Shown in pieces: positions 41,541-49,948 of a DNA stretch of 64,000 nt. Every line of letters begins with the position of its first letter. Position 1 is the first letter of the stretch. The stretch is from Orlajensenia leifsoniae. GTDB lineage: Bacteria > Actinomycetota > Actinomycetes > Actinomycetales > Microbacteriaceae. The translations under genes and the position numbers were made by a program. Below the pieces are notes generated by a model, which did no database searches, was not told the DNA's origin, and saw nothing but the letters and a program-made list of their open reading frames with translations. The stretch spans positions 558,001 to 622,000 of the forward strand of contig NZ_SPQZ01000003.1 of NCBI RefSeq assembly GCF_004570845.1, written 5' to 3'.

Positions 41541-43034
41541 ATGACCACCACGCTCGACCACTGGATCAACGGAGCTGCCAGTGCGGGAGAGTCGACGCGC
41601 ACGGCGCCCGTCTACGACCCCGCGAAGGGCATCGTGCAGAAGGAGGTGCGGCTGGGCAGCGTCGCAGACGTCGGTGCCGCCGTCTCGGCTGCGGCAGCAG
41701 CGTTCCCGGCCTGGAACGAGACCTCGATCGCACGTCGCCAGCAGGTGATGTTCGCGTTCCGCGAGCTGCTGAACTCGCGCAAGGGCGAGCTCGCCGAGAT
41801 CCTCACCAGCGAGCACGGCAAGGTGCTCTCGGATGCCGGCGGTGAGATCGCGCGCGGCCTCGAGGTCGTGGAGTTCGCCTGCGGCATCGCCCACCTCACC
41901 AAGGGCGACTACTCCGAGAACGTCTCGACCGGGGTCGACGTCTACACGGTGCGCCAGCCGCTCGGCGTCGTCGGCATCATCTCGCCGTTCAACTTCCCGG
42001 CGATGGTGCCGCTCTGGTTCTTCCCGATCGCGATCGCAGCCGGCAACACCGTGGTGCTGAAGCCGTCGGAGAAGGATCCGTCTGCGGCCATCTGGATGGC
42101 CGAGCTGTTCGCCGAGGCGGGGCTGCCGGCCGGCGTCTTCAACGTGGTGCACGGCGACAAGGAGGCCGTCGACGCCCTGTTGACGCATCCGGACGTCGCG
42201 TCCATCTCCTTCGTGGGCTCGACGCCGATCGCGCAGTACATCTACGAGACGGCGTCGGCCAACGGCAAGCGCGTGCAGGCCCTCGGCGGCGCCAAGAACC
42301 ATATGCTGGTGCTGCCGGATGCCGACCTCGACCTGACCGCCGACGCCGCGGTGAACGCCGGCTTCGGGTCGGCGGGCGAGCGCTGCATGGCCATCTCGGT
42401 GGTGCTCGCGGTCGACTCCATCGCCGACGAGTTGGTCGCGAAGATCACCGAGCGCATGGCCGGACTGACCACGGGCGACGGCCGCCGCTCCTGCGACATG
42501 GGACCGCTCATCACCGAGGTGCACCGCGACAAGGTGGCCTCCTACATCGATGTGGCTGCGACGGATGGCGCGACAGTCGTCGTCGACGGGCGAGACGGCG
42601 AATTCGATGGAGACGCCGACGGCTTCTGGCTCGGGCCGACGCTCATCGACAAGGTGCCGCTCACCTCATCGGTCTACACCGACGAGATCTTCGGCCCGGT
42701 GCTGTCGATCGTGCGGGTGTCCTCCTACGAGGAGGGACTCGGCATCATCAATGCCGGCAGGTACGGCAACGGCACCGCCATCTTCACCAACGACGGCGGC
42801 GCCGCCCGGCGCTTCCAGCGCGAGGTGCAGGTGGGCATGGTCGGCGTGAACGTGCCGATCCCGGTGCCCGTGGCGTACCACTCCTTCGGCGGGTGGAAGG
42901 CCTCGCTGTTCGGCGACGCCAAGGCCTACGGGCCGGCCGGTGTGCAGTTCTTCACCCGCGAGAAGGCCATCACCTCGCGCTGGCTCGACCCGAGCCACGG
43001 CGGCATCAACCTGGGCTTCCCGCAGCACGATTAG
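41541..43034 (+). CDS. mmsA: CoA-acylating methylmalonate-semialdehyde dehydrogenase
   Basis: A 497-residue aldehyde dehydrogenase of the MMSDH type, converting (methyl)malonate semialdehyde with CoA and NAD to propionyl-CoA or acetyl-CoA plus CO2. The nucleophile is Cys282 (SAGERCMAIS); the place of the usual general-base Glu reads ALGGAKNH, as expected for this CoA-dependent branch; ISPFNFPAMVPLWFFPIA is the cofactor-site segment. It completes the route from beta-alanine. ATG 41541 is 75 bases after the aminotransferase stop, with the repeat between. Confidence 0.94.
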   Translation: MTTTLDHWINGAASAGESTRTAPVYDPAKGIVQKEVRLGSVADVGAAVSAAAAAFPAWNETSIARRQQVMFAFRELLNSRKGELAEILTSEHGKVLSDAGGEIARGLEVVEFACGIAHLTKGDYSENVSTGVDVYTVRQPLGVVGIISPFNFPAMVPLWFFPIAIAAGNTVVLKPSEKDPSAAIWMAELFAEAGLPAGVFNVVHGDKEAVDALLTHPDVASISFVGSTPIAQYIYETASANGKRVQALGGAKNHMLVLPDADLDLTADAAVNAGFGSAGERCMAISVVLAVDSIADELVAKITERMAGLTTGDGRRSCDMGPLITEVHRDKVASYIDVAATDGATVVVDGRDGEFDGDADGFWLGPTLIDKVPLTSSVYTDEIFGPVLSIVRVSSYEEGLGIINAGRYGNGTAIFTNDGGAARRFQREVQVGMVGVNVPIPVPVAYHSFGGWKASLFGDAKAYGPAGVQFFTREKAITSRWLDPSHGGINLGFPQHD

Positions 43035-43045
43035 GGAGTATCGAA

Positions 43046-43109
43046 GCGCTTCGGACGCCGACTTCGTCGGGTCCTCAGCGAGCGGTTCTCGAGGACCCGC
43101 TCGCTGAGG
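43046..43109. repeat. Convergent-junction repeat with 13-base hairpin
   Basis: GCGCTTCGGACGCC and the following bases to 43083 match 51777-51814 with one difference over 38 bases. CCTCAGCGAGCGG (43073-43085) and CCGCTCGCTGAGG (43097-43109) form a perfect 13-base stem. A CGCGCGCAGCGCGCG palindrome follows. It fills the gap between the convergent mmsA and hydratase-like genes and may be a two-way terminator or mobile REP-like element. Confidence 0.7.
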
Positions 43110-43139
43110 CCCGCGCGCAGCGCGCGGTCGAAGCGTCTT

Positions 43140-43913
43140 CTAGCGGGAGCTGAACGCCGCGATGCGCGCCTGCGCCTCCGGCGTCCCGAACGCGGCGCCG
43201 ATGGTGCGCGCCTCGTCGTCGAGGTTCTCCTGGAAGGTTCTCCCGCGGCTCGCCAGCATCAGTCGCTTCGCCTGACCGAACGCTCCGGTCGCCCCGGCGA
43301 GCCACGCTTCGGCGATGGCGCGCGCACGCCGGGCGACGGCATCCGCTCCGCCCGTATCAACGCTGACGACCTCGGTCACGAGTCCCCAGTCGAGGGCTTC
43401 GGATGCCGTCAGCCGCCGTGACGTGAGAGTGAGCTCGAGGGCCCGCCGCATGCCGATCGCCTCGGGCAGCAGCGTGCTCACGCCGCAGTCGGGGGTGAGG
43501 CCGATGTCGGAGTACTTGCTGGCGAAGCTCGCGTGCTCCGACGCCACGATCACGTCGGCGCACAGCATGAAGCCGAGTCCGCCGCCGGCGACGGCGCCCT
43601 GCACTGCAGCCACGATGGGCTTGCCGCTCTCGCGGAAGAACACGTGGCCGGCGTGGATCACGTCGGCGTGCGCGGCGATCGCCGATCCGTCACCCACCGT
43701 CGTGCCCATCTCGCGCACGTCCCCGCCGGCGCAGAACGCGCGGCCGGTGGCATCGAAGAGCACGGCGCCGATGTCGTCGCGCTCGGCGATCTCGCGCCCG
43801 ATGTCGCGCCAGCGTTCGGCGGCCTCGGGGTTGATCGCGTTGAGGCGCTCGGGGCGGTTGAGCGTGACGTGGGCGAGCCCGTCCGTCACCTCGAGGAGAA
43901 TCGTGTCGCTCAC
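43140..43913 (-). CDS. Enoyl-CoA hydratase/isomerase family protein
   Basis: A 257-residue crotonase-fold protein. The oxyanion-hole segments are GRAFCAGGDVREM and GAVAGGGLGFMLCADVIVAS. At the position of the first catalytic Glu of enoyl-CoA hydratase there seems to be Asp (KYSDIGL), while ALELTL keeps a Glu, so isomerase or another crotonase reaction is possible. GTG 43913 was chosen to give the normal length; GTG 43931 is an alternative. It is convergent with mmsA and 134 bases downstream of the lysR gene; a branched-chain or fatty acid role is only a guess. Confidence 0.85.
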   Translation of the reverse strand: MSDTILLEVTDGLAHVTLNRPERLNAINPEAAERWRDIGREIAERDDIGAVLFDATGRAFCAGGDVREMGTTVGDGSAIAAHADVIHAGHVFFRESGKPIVAAVQGAVAGGGLGFMLCADVIVASEHASFASKYSDIGLTPDCGVSTLLPEAIGMRRALELTLTSRRLTASEALDWGLVTEVVSVDTGGADAVARRARAIAEAWLAGATGAFGQAKRLMLASRGRTFQENLDDEARTIGAAFGTPEAQARIAAFSSR

Positions 43914-44047
43914 CTGCGGCAGCCTACTCACGCCTTCCCCGGAACGCTGCAGACTTGTCGGTCCCCGCAATCGCACACCGTCCGCGCGATCCGACGTTGA
44001 GAGCTTGTCGTGCACCGGAGGCCTTCGAGAACGAAGATCGCCACCTC

Positions 44048-44962
44048 CTACGCGTGCGCCGCCTCGATGTCGGCCGCGCGGGTGCGCAGGATGTCGACGA
44101 CGGTGCGCACGGCCAGGCGCTCCGCCACATCAGGGCGCAGCAGCGCCACGATGTCCCGCTCGGCATCCACTCCCCGCAGGGGCTTCAGGATGACGCGGCT
44201 CGGGTCGATGCCGCCCGAGGTGTACCGCGGGATGAGCGAGATGCCGAGGCCGGCTGCCACGAACGACTCGACCATGCGCAGATCGCTGATGCGCTGGAAC
44301 ACCGTCGCGCGGTGCCCGGCCACCTGTTCGATGTCGTGCAGGATGCGCTCGAACGGGAAGCCGACGGGCACGCCGATCCACGGGTCGTCGATCACGTCGG
44401 CGGGGGTCAGGTAGCTGCGTCCGGCGAGGCGGTGGTCGGGCGGGATGGCGATGTCGAGCGGCTCGACCATGAGGGGAACGGCGCGGAGCCCCCGACCGCC
44501 CCACGCGCGAGTGCCGCGCAGCGAGTGCGCCAGCACGATGTCGAAGTCGGCCGTGAGCGACGGGAAGTCGAGCAACTCGGCGTCGCCGTCGGAGCAGTGC
44601 ACCACGAGTCCGGGGATGAGCGCCACATCCGCGAGCACGCCGGGCAGCAGCACCTGGCCGGCCGAGGGGAACGTGGCCAGCCGCACCTCGCCACTCGGGT
44701 GATTGCGGAACTCGTCCCAGAGCGCCGTCGCCCGCTCCAGCGCCACGGCGACGTCGGTCGCGCTGCGGGCCAGGGCGATGCCGGCGCCGGTGAGCTGGAT
44801 GCCGCGACCGCTGCGCTCGGTGAGCGGCATGCCGGCCTCCCGCTCGAGCACCTTGAGCTGTTGCGACACCGCTGAGGGCGTGCGGTGGGTGGCCTCGGCG
44901 ACGGCCGTGACGCTGCCGCGCTCGGAGAGTTCGCGGAGTAGGTCGAGTCGTCGCACATCCAT
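44048..44962 (-). CDS. LysR family transcriptional regulator
   Basis: A 304-residue LysR regulator. The N-terminal HTH reads RRLDLLRELSERGSVTAVAEATHRTPSAVSQ over the first 34 residues, followed by the linker helix and a two-lobed effector domain (ADFDIVLAHS, DDPWIGVPVGFPFERIL, VAAGLGISLIPRY). A dyad overlaps its own start codon, suggesting autoregulation. It is divergent from a 40-residue membrane protein gene, the best candidate target. Effector unknown. Confidence 0.92.
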   Translation of the reverse strand: MDVRRLDLLRELSERGSVTAVAEATHRTPSAVSQQLKVLEREAGMPLTERSGRGIQLTGAGIALARSATDVAVALERATALWDEFRNHPSGEVRLATFPSAGQVLLPGVLADVALIPGLVVHCSDGDAELLDFPSLTADFDIVLAHSLRGTRAWGGRGLRAVPLMVEPLDIAIPPDHRLAGRSYLTPADVIDDPWIGVPVGFPFERILHDIEQVAGHRATVFQRISDLRMVESFVAAGLGISLIPRYTSGGIDPSRVILKPLRGVDAERDIVALLRPDVAERLAVRTVVDILRTRAADIEAAHA

Positions 44963-44977
44963 GTAGCCAACCTACAT
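44961..44977. promoter_or_regulatory. LysR operator candidate overlapping the lysR start
   Basis: ATGTAG and CTACAT flank CCAAC: perfect six-base arms covering the lysR start codon. A second dyad, TGCAG-N15-CTGCA (44984-45008), lies between it and the divergent small gene. LysR proteins usually bind such interrupted dyads in divergent regions. Confidence 0.5.
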
Positions 44978-45059
44978 CCATCATGCAGAATCATTCGATT
45001 GTGCTGCAAGGTTGCGCGGAGCAGAATGACAGTACCCACCCAACTCGAAAGGCTCCATC

Positions 45060-45182
45060 ATGACCGCGCTGCTCATCATCCTCGGCATCATCGCGGTCGG
45101 CGCCATCGCCGGAACCCTCACCCTTCTCGCGACGGACGGCTACGGCCGCACCCCCAAGCGCGAGTACGTCCGCATCTTCTAG
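45060..45182 (+). CDS. 40-residue single-pass membrane protein
   Basis: A small gene missed by length filters. ATG 45060 has GAAAGG seven bases upstream. The product starts MTALLIILGIIAVGAIAG, a single hydrophobic helix to about residue 24, and ends with a short polar tail (TDGYGRTPKREYVRIF). It lies divergent from lysR and is followed by a good terminator, so it is a complete transcription unit. The basic tail should be cytoplasmic or outside depending on orientation. It could be a regulatory subunit or stress microprotein; function unknown. Confidence 0.7.
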   Translation: MTALLIILGIIAVGAIAGTLTLLATDGYGRTPKREYVRIF

Positions 45183-45242
45183 GAAGAGAGCGGGCATTCG
45201 CATCCGCTCGGTTCGCCGCACAGACGAACTCCGGATGCGCTG

Positions 45243-45287
45243 AGGCCGCCACCACGCCAGGGACGGCGCGGGAGGCGGCCTTTCTCA
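45243..45287 (+). terminator. Terminator after the 40-residue gene
   Basis: AGGCCGCC (45243-45250) pairs with GGCGGCCT (45274-45281), and TTTCTC follows. The 23-base loop is itself GC-rich. It ends about 60 bases after the small gene and before the promoter of the exporter gene. Confidence 0.6.
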
Positions 45288-45340
45288 TTGCCACCCCCGC
45301 GGCCTTCCGCAAGGCCCTTCGCATTGACCGGGGCAGCCGA

Positions 45341-45346
45341 TACGTT
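45341..45346 (+). promoter_or_regulatory. Candidate -10 box (TACGTT) for the ThrE-type gene
   Basis: TACGTT lies seven bases before the ATG at 45354 and no ribosome site lies between, as at other probable leaderless genes in the window. Confidence 0.5.
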
Positions 45347-45353
45347 GGCCGAC

Positions 45354-46697
45354 ATGGCTGAGATCGCACCCGATGAGAGCGAGTTGCGTTCGCCGGACGA
45401 CGGCGAGCTGCGTCGCTTCTTCGTCGGCCTCGCCGAGGGCCTGACGGCGGCCGGCGAATCCGTCGACAGGGTGCAGGCGATCATGCAGGAGGTCGCGGCC
45501 GCCTACGGCGCACCGGATGCCAACTTCGCCGTGCTCCCCACCATGATCATGGTCCAGACGGGAGAAGCCACCGACACCCGCGTCGCCATCTCCTCCAAGG
45601 TGCGGTCGAGCCTGAGGTTCGACCAGATCGCCGAGCTCTCGGCCCTCGTCCGACGTGCTCGCGACGGCGCCATCGATCCCGTGGAGGGGATCGACGAGCT
45701 CAACGCGATCGGCGAGTCGACGCCGCGCTTCGGCTGGCCGCTGCGCGTCTTCGGCCACGGCGTGCTCACGCTGGGCCTCGCCCTGATGCTGTTCCCGAGC
45801 TGGCAGGGCGCGGCCGTCGCCTTCGCTCTGGGCCTTCTCGTCGGGCTGTTGAAGCTCCTGCGCTCTCCCACGCTCGCCCTCATCTTCCCCGTGGTGGCCG
45901 CGTTCATCTCGTCGCTGGTCGTGTTCCTGCTCGCAGACACCCTCGGCATCTCCGACCCGCTGCGTGTGCTCATCGCTCCCCTCGTGACCTTCCTCCCGGG
46001 TGGTCTCCTCACGACGGGCACGGTCGAACTCGCGGCAGGCCAGATGATCGCCGGAACGGCTCGGCTCGTGACGGGCTTCGTGCAACTGGCCCTCCTCGCC
46101 TTCGGCATCCTCGCGGCAGGAACCCTCGTCGGGATCGACGGCTACAGCTACATGTCGAGCGACTCGGAGCGGCTCTACCTCTGGTGGGTGCCCCTCATCG
46201 GACTCGTGCTCTTCGCTGCCGGAAACTACCTGCACTTCTCGTCGCCGCCACGCACCTTCGGCTGGGTGCTGCTCGTGCTGGTGGTCGCCTACGGCGGACA
46301 ACTCCTCGGCGGCGTCGTCTTCGGCGCCACCCTGAGCGGATTCTTCGGCGCGCTGCTCATGACGCCACTCGTGCTCTGGATCGAATCGCTCCGCCGCGGA
46401 GTGCCGTCGCAGCTCACCTTCCTGCCCGCCTTCTGGATCCTGGTTCCAGGATCGGCCGGGCTCATCGGACTGACCGAGGTCTTCGGCGCCGACGCCAACG
46501 ACCAGGACCTGAGTTCGGCTCTGACGACGGTGATCGCCATCGCACTCGGAGTGCTCATCGGCACGGCCGTCTATCGCAGCATCCGGTACGGAGCACAGGA
46601 GCTCGGCAACTTCCACATCGACCTCCCCGGGGTCGTCGCCCCGCTGAAGCCCGGAACGCCGGGCTCCTGGAAGCGCGTCTTCCGACGCGGGCAATAG
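45354..46697 (+). CDS. ThrE-type threonine/serine exporter
   Basis: A 447-residue inner-membrane exporter combining both halves of the ThrE family. Residues 1-120 are the cytoplasmic hydrolase-like domain (FFVGLAEGLTAAGESVDRVQAIMQEVAAAYG), followed by about ten hydrophobic segments including FLPGGLLTTGTVELAAGQMIAGTARL, the conserved region. It exports threonine, serine or small peptides in corynebacteria. ATG 45354 is set by the promoter box. Its stop lies 10 bases before the pyrE start. Confidence 0.88.
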   Translation: MAEIAPDESELRSPDDGELRRFFVGLAEGLTAAGESVDRVQAIMQEVAAAYGAPDANFAVLPTMIMVQTGEATDTRVAISSKVRSSLRFDQIAELSALVRRARDGAIDPVEGIDELNAIGESTPRFGWPLRVFGHGVLTLGLALMLFPSWQGAAVAFALGLLVGLLKLLRSPTLALIFPVVAAFISSLVVFLLADTLGISDPLRVLIAPLVTFLPGGLLTTGTVELAAGQMIAGTARLVTGFVQLALLAFGILAAGTLVGIDGYSYMSSDSERLYLWWVPLIGLVLFAAGNYLHFSSPPRTFGWVLLVLVVAYGGQLLGGVVFGATLSGFFGALLMTPLVLWIESLRRGVPSQLTFLPAFWILVPGSAGLIGLTEVFGADANDQDLSSALTTVIAIALGVLIGTAVYRSIRYGAQELGNFHIDLPGVVAPLKPGTPGSWKRVFRRGQ

Positions 46698-46700
46698 AGT
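46695..46700 (+). promoter_or_regulatory. Candidate -10 box (TAGAGT) for pyrE
   Basis: TAGAGT begins on the stop codon of the exporter gene and lies seven bases before GTG 46708, which supports that codon as the start over GTG 46702. Confidence 0.4.
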
Positions 46701-46707
46701 TGTGGCC

Positions 46708-47262
46708 GTGACTGACGCGCGGACCAAGCTCATCGAACTCATCTCATCGGATGCCGTGTTCCACGGCGACTTCACCCTGACGAGTGGCAAGAAGGCGACG
46801 TACTACGTCGACCTGCGCAAGGTGAGCCTCGACCACCGTGCAGCACCGCTCATCGGGCAGGTCATGCTCGACCTCATCGCCGACATCCCCGATGTCGCCG
46901 CCGTCGGCGGCATGACGATGGGCGCAGACCCCGTGGCGTCCGCGATCCTGCACCAGGGCGTGGCTCGCGGTCTCGAGTACGACGCCTTCGTCGTGCGCAA
47001 GGAGCCGAAGGACCACGGTCGCGGTCGCCAGGTCGAGGGACCGGAGCTCGCCGGCAAGCGCGTGATCGTGCTCGAGGACACCTCGACCACGGGTGGCTCG
47101 CCACTCAAGGCCATCGAGGCCCTCCGCAAGGTGGGCGCCGAGATCGCCGCCGTGGCCGTCGTCGTCGACCGCGACACCGGAGCACGCGAGATCATCGAGG
47201 CCGAGGGCGTCCCCTACTTCTACGCCATCGGACTCGACGACCTGGGCCTGCGCGATGCCTGA
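46708..47262 (+). CDS. pyrE: Orotate phosphoribosyltransferase
   Basis: A 184-residue phosphoribosyltransferase that makes OMP from orotate and PRPP in de novo pyrimidine synthesis. TLTSGKKATYYVDLRKVSLD near residues 20-40 is the orotate segment, VRKEPKDHGRGRQVEG the flexible catalytic loop, and VIVLEDTSTTGGSPL the PRPP motif. The start at 46708 fits the family and a TAGAGT box; 46702 would add two residues. It overlaps the next gene by eight bases. Confidence 0.95.
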   Translation: MTDARTKLIELISSDAVFHGDFTLTSGKKATYYVDLRKVSLDHRAAPLIGQVMLDLIADIPDVAAVGGMTMGADPVASAILHQGVARGLEYDAFVVRKEPKDHGRGRQVEGPELAGKRVIVLEDTSTTGGSPLKAIEALRKVGAEIAAVAVVVDRDTGAREIIEAEGVPYFYAIGLDDLGLRDA

Positions 47263-48976
47263 CGGTCCTGACGAACGCGACGGAACCGACGCCGAGCAGG
47301 ATCCGGAGATCGGCGGCGCGGACTGGCTGCTCGCGCAACTCTCGGGCGGCCGTCGCGCCCGTCGCGACGCTGACGTTCCGGCCGAGGTGGCTGACGACGA
47401 CGTCACGTCCGACGACGCGTCGTCCCCGGATGCCGCCGACGACGAGCCGGTCATCCCGGTCTGGTCCGGCGCACCGGCCTCTGCGCCCGCCCAGGAGTCG
47501 ACTCCTCCTGAGCAGCAGCCGACCGAGAGCGTGCCGCAGCCCGACTTCTCGGATGCTTCGGATGCTGCCGACCCTGCTGACGTACCTGTCGCGCCCGTCG
47601 TTGCCGACGAGCGCGCGACGGACGCCTCGGCCGGGCTCGAAGCCGAGGCGCACCGCGAACCCGAAGCCGCCGAAACTGCTGCCACATCGTCGGCGGTGTG
47701 GCACCTGTTCTCCGACTTCGACGATGAGCCTGTGTCGCCCGCATCCGCTGCTCCCGATGACGAGCCGCAGTCGGGTTCCGAGCAGGCCCAGCCGATCACC
47801 GCCGACGCGGCGTCTCAGGCCGACGACCTCGCCGCCGCCGAAGCCGAGGCCGGCTTCCACTGGGGCCTGCGCGCCGGAGAGGACCCGGCGAAGTACGCCA
47901 ACGGCCACGAGTCCGAGTCCGACGCTGAGCCCATCGACGACGTGGTTCCCGCGGTCGGCATGGCTCCGTTCGTCGCGCCGGTCTTCGGGGCCCCTCCCGC
48001 CGAGCCGCTGCGGTTCCCCACCCCGGTGCCGCCTGCGTCCGAGTCTGATCCGGAGCCCGAGGCGGACCCCGAGCTCGAGGGAGCGGCAGAGGCGCAGGCG
48101 GAGCTCGAGCCCGCGCGGGAACCCGACCCCGAGGCAGAGCCGGACTCCGAGCGCGAGCCCGCCGCCTTCGCCGATGCCGACACTGCAGCCACCGCTCTGA
48201 TCGCGACGTCCGCGGCCGAGCGGCAGGCCTCGTTCATCGACACCCTCGACGCCAGCCCGGCCCTGAGCGGCCTCTCGTTGCCCCCGGTCTATGCCGCCGA
48301 GGCCGACAACGCCTCGACCGACGGCACGGCGACACCGGACGCTGGGGGATCCGACGGTGGCACGCCGCCGACGACCCCGCCCACCGACACGCCTTCAGTC
48401 GACCGCCGTCTGCTCTGGATCGCGGGCGGCCTCGTGCTGCTCGTCGTGCTCGTCGGCCTGTTCTTCCTCGGCACCCTCCTGCCCAAGATGTTCGCGGGAG
48501 CACCGGCACCGACCCCCACGGCATCGGCGACGCCCACCCCGACACCCACCCCGACGCCGACTGTCGCCCCTCCGGTCACAGGCCCGGCCGCCGCCGGCGA
48601 GCACCCGTGGGATCAGCTGGGCGGCACCGAGTGCGTCGATCCCTACGCCGGCCCCTGGGCCGAGACGTTCACCGTCGTCGACTGCGCGGCCCCGCACGCG
48701 GCTCAGCTCGTCTACCGGGGCAGCTTCGGGGGCGACGCGACGACAGCGTTCCCCGGTGAGGAGGCGCTCGCCTCGCAGATCAACCTGCTCTGCAGCGCAC
48801 CGGGCGTCATCGACCTCGACGCCGCCGGCCAGTTCCCCGACCTGCAGCTGCAGGGCAGCTTCCCCGTGACCGAGGAGCAGTGGACCAGCGGCCAGCGCTA
48901 CTACTACTGCTTCGTCTCGCGCTCGGGCGGCGAGCCCATCACCGCCAGCGTGGCCGGGCCGGGCCCGGCGGCCTGA
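47255..48976 (+). CDS. Septum-formation domain membrane protein with long acidic region
   Basis: A 573-residue protein. Residues 1-380 are a disordered, acidic, Asp/Glu/Pro/Ala-rich region with DWLLAQLSGG near the start and EDPAKYANG-type words midway. One membrane helix lies at about 385-407, then a Pro-Thr linker with tandem TP repeats, and at 449-573 a domain with CVDPYAGPWAETFTVVDCAAPH, matching the actinobacterial septum-formation family seen in some penicillin-binding-type proteins. The last domain is outside the cell. Start 47255 overlaps pyrE. A link to cell division is known for the family, not shown here. Confidence 0.75.
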   Translation: MPDGPDERDGTDAEQDPEIGGADWLLAQLSGGRRARRDADVPAEVADDDVTSDDASSPDAADDEPVIPVWSGAPASAPAQESTPPEQQPTESVPQPDFSDASDAADPADVPVAPVVADERATDASAGLEAEAHREPEAAETAATSSAVWHLFSDFDDEPVSPASAAPDDEPQSGSEQAQPITADAASQADDLAAAEAEAGFHWGLRAGEDPAKYANGHESESDAEPIDDVVPAVGMAPFVAPVFGAPPAEPLRFPTPVPPASESDPEPEADPELEGAAEAQAELEPAREPDPEAEPDSEREPAAFADADTAATALIATSAAERQASFIDTLDASPALSGLSLPPVYAAEADNASTDGTATPDAGGSDGGTPPTTPPTDTPSVDRRLLWIAGGLVLLVVLVGLFFLGTLLPKMFAGAPAPTPTASATPTPTPTPTPTVAPPVTGPAAAGEHPWDQLGGTECVDPYAGPWAETFTVVDCAAPHAAQLVYRGSFGGDATTAFPGEEALASQINLLCSAPGVIDLDAAGQFPDLQLQGSFPVTEEQWTSGQRYYYCFVSRSGGEPITASVAGPGPAA

Positions 48977-48979
48977 GCC

Positions 48980-49948
48980 ATGACCGGCCGCGTGCTCGTC
49001 CTCGGGTCCCTCAACGTCGACTCGACGAGCTATGTCGCGGACTTTCCCGAGCCCGGTGAGACTGTCTCGAGCACCGGCTACGCCGTCGCGCTCGGCGGTA
49101 AAGGTACGAACCAAGCCATCGCCGCGCACCTGGCCGGGGCATCCGTCGACCTGGTCGCCCGCGTGGGAACCGATGCCGCGGCCACCTTCGCACTCGAGAC
49201 CGTGCGCGGCTTCGGTGTCGCGCTCGACGCGATCGACCAGGTTCCGGATGCCGCGACGGGCGTCGCGCAGATCACCGTGGCTGCCTCCGGCGAGAACACC
49301 GTCATCGTGTCGGCCGGAGCGAACGCCCATGTCACGGCCGACGCCGTCGAGGCGCACCGCTGGGACGTCGCCGCCGCCGATATCGCGCTCACCCAAGGCG
49401 AACTGCCGGTCGATGCCGTCGAGCGGTTGGCCTCTCTGAGCTCGGAGGTCGGCACCCGATTCGTGCTCAACCTCGCCCCGCCGGTTCCGGTGTCCACGGC
49501 GGCCCTCGCCGTCTGCGACCCGCTGGTCGTGAACCAGCACGAGGCCGTCGCCCTCGGCATCGGCACCGCGGAGACCACTGGACTCGACGCCTGGCGCACC
49601 GTCGCCGAGTCCGCCGCTGGACGACGCTGCAGGTCGATCGTCATCACACTCGGCGCTGAGGGTGCCGTCTCGGCCGCCGGAGCGGAGTCGGCGAGCGTCG
49701 ACGAGCACGACCTGTCGCGCAGCTCCCAGTGCCCGTCGCCCCGGGTCACCGCCGTCGACAGCACCGGAGCCGGCGACTGCTTCACCGGCACCCTCGCCGC
49801 CTTCCTCTCCGAGGGCCGCCCGCTGAGCGAGGCCGTCGCCGTGGCCGTCGCCGCCGGTGCGCTGTCCGTCACCTCCCGGGGGACCGTGGGCTCGTACGCA
49901 CCCCGGGCCGACCTCCTCGCCTTCGCGGCCCGATCGGGCATCGCGTGA
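48980..49948 (+). CDS. rbsK: Ribokinase (PfkB family)
   Basis: A 322-residue sugar kinase that phosphorylates ribose to ribose 5-phosphate. GSLNVDSTSYV at the start, GGKGTNQAIAA (first PfkB motif) and DSTGAGDCFTGTLAAFL with the catalytic Asp (second motif) are present. It overlaps the nucleoside hydrolase gene by four bases, so ribose released from nucleosides is the likely substrate. Three bases separate it from the septum-formation gene. Confidence 0.92.
   Translation: MTGRVLVLGSLNVDSTSYVADFPEPGETVSSTGYAVALGGKGTNQAIAAHLAGASVDLVARVGTDAAATFALETVRGFGVALDAIDQVPDAATGVAQITVAASGENTVIVSAGANAHVTADAVEAHRWDVAAADIALTQGELPVDAVERLASLSSEVGTRFVLNLAPPVPVSTAALAVCDPLVVNQHEAVALGIGTAETTGLDAWRTVAESAAGRRCRSIVITLGAEGAVSAAGAESASVDEHDLSRSSQCPSPRVTAVDSTGAGDCFTGTLAAFLSEGRPLSEAVAVAVAAGALSVTSRGTVGSYAPRADLLAFAARSGIA

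Noticed and set aside
48510-48570. Tandem Pro-Thr codon repeat as a DNA repeat element
   Set aside because: It is a low-complexity linker within the septum-formation protein, in frame and expected beside the membrane helix.
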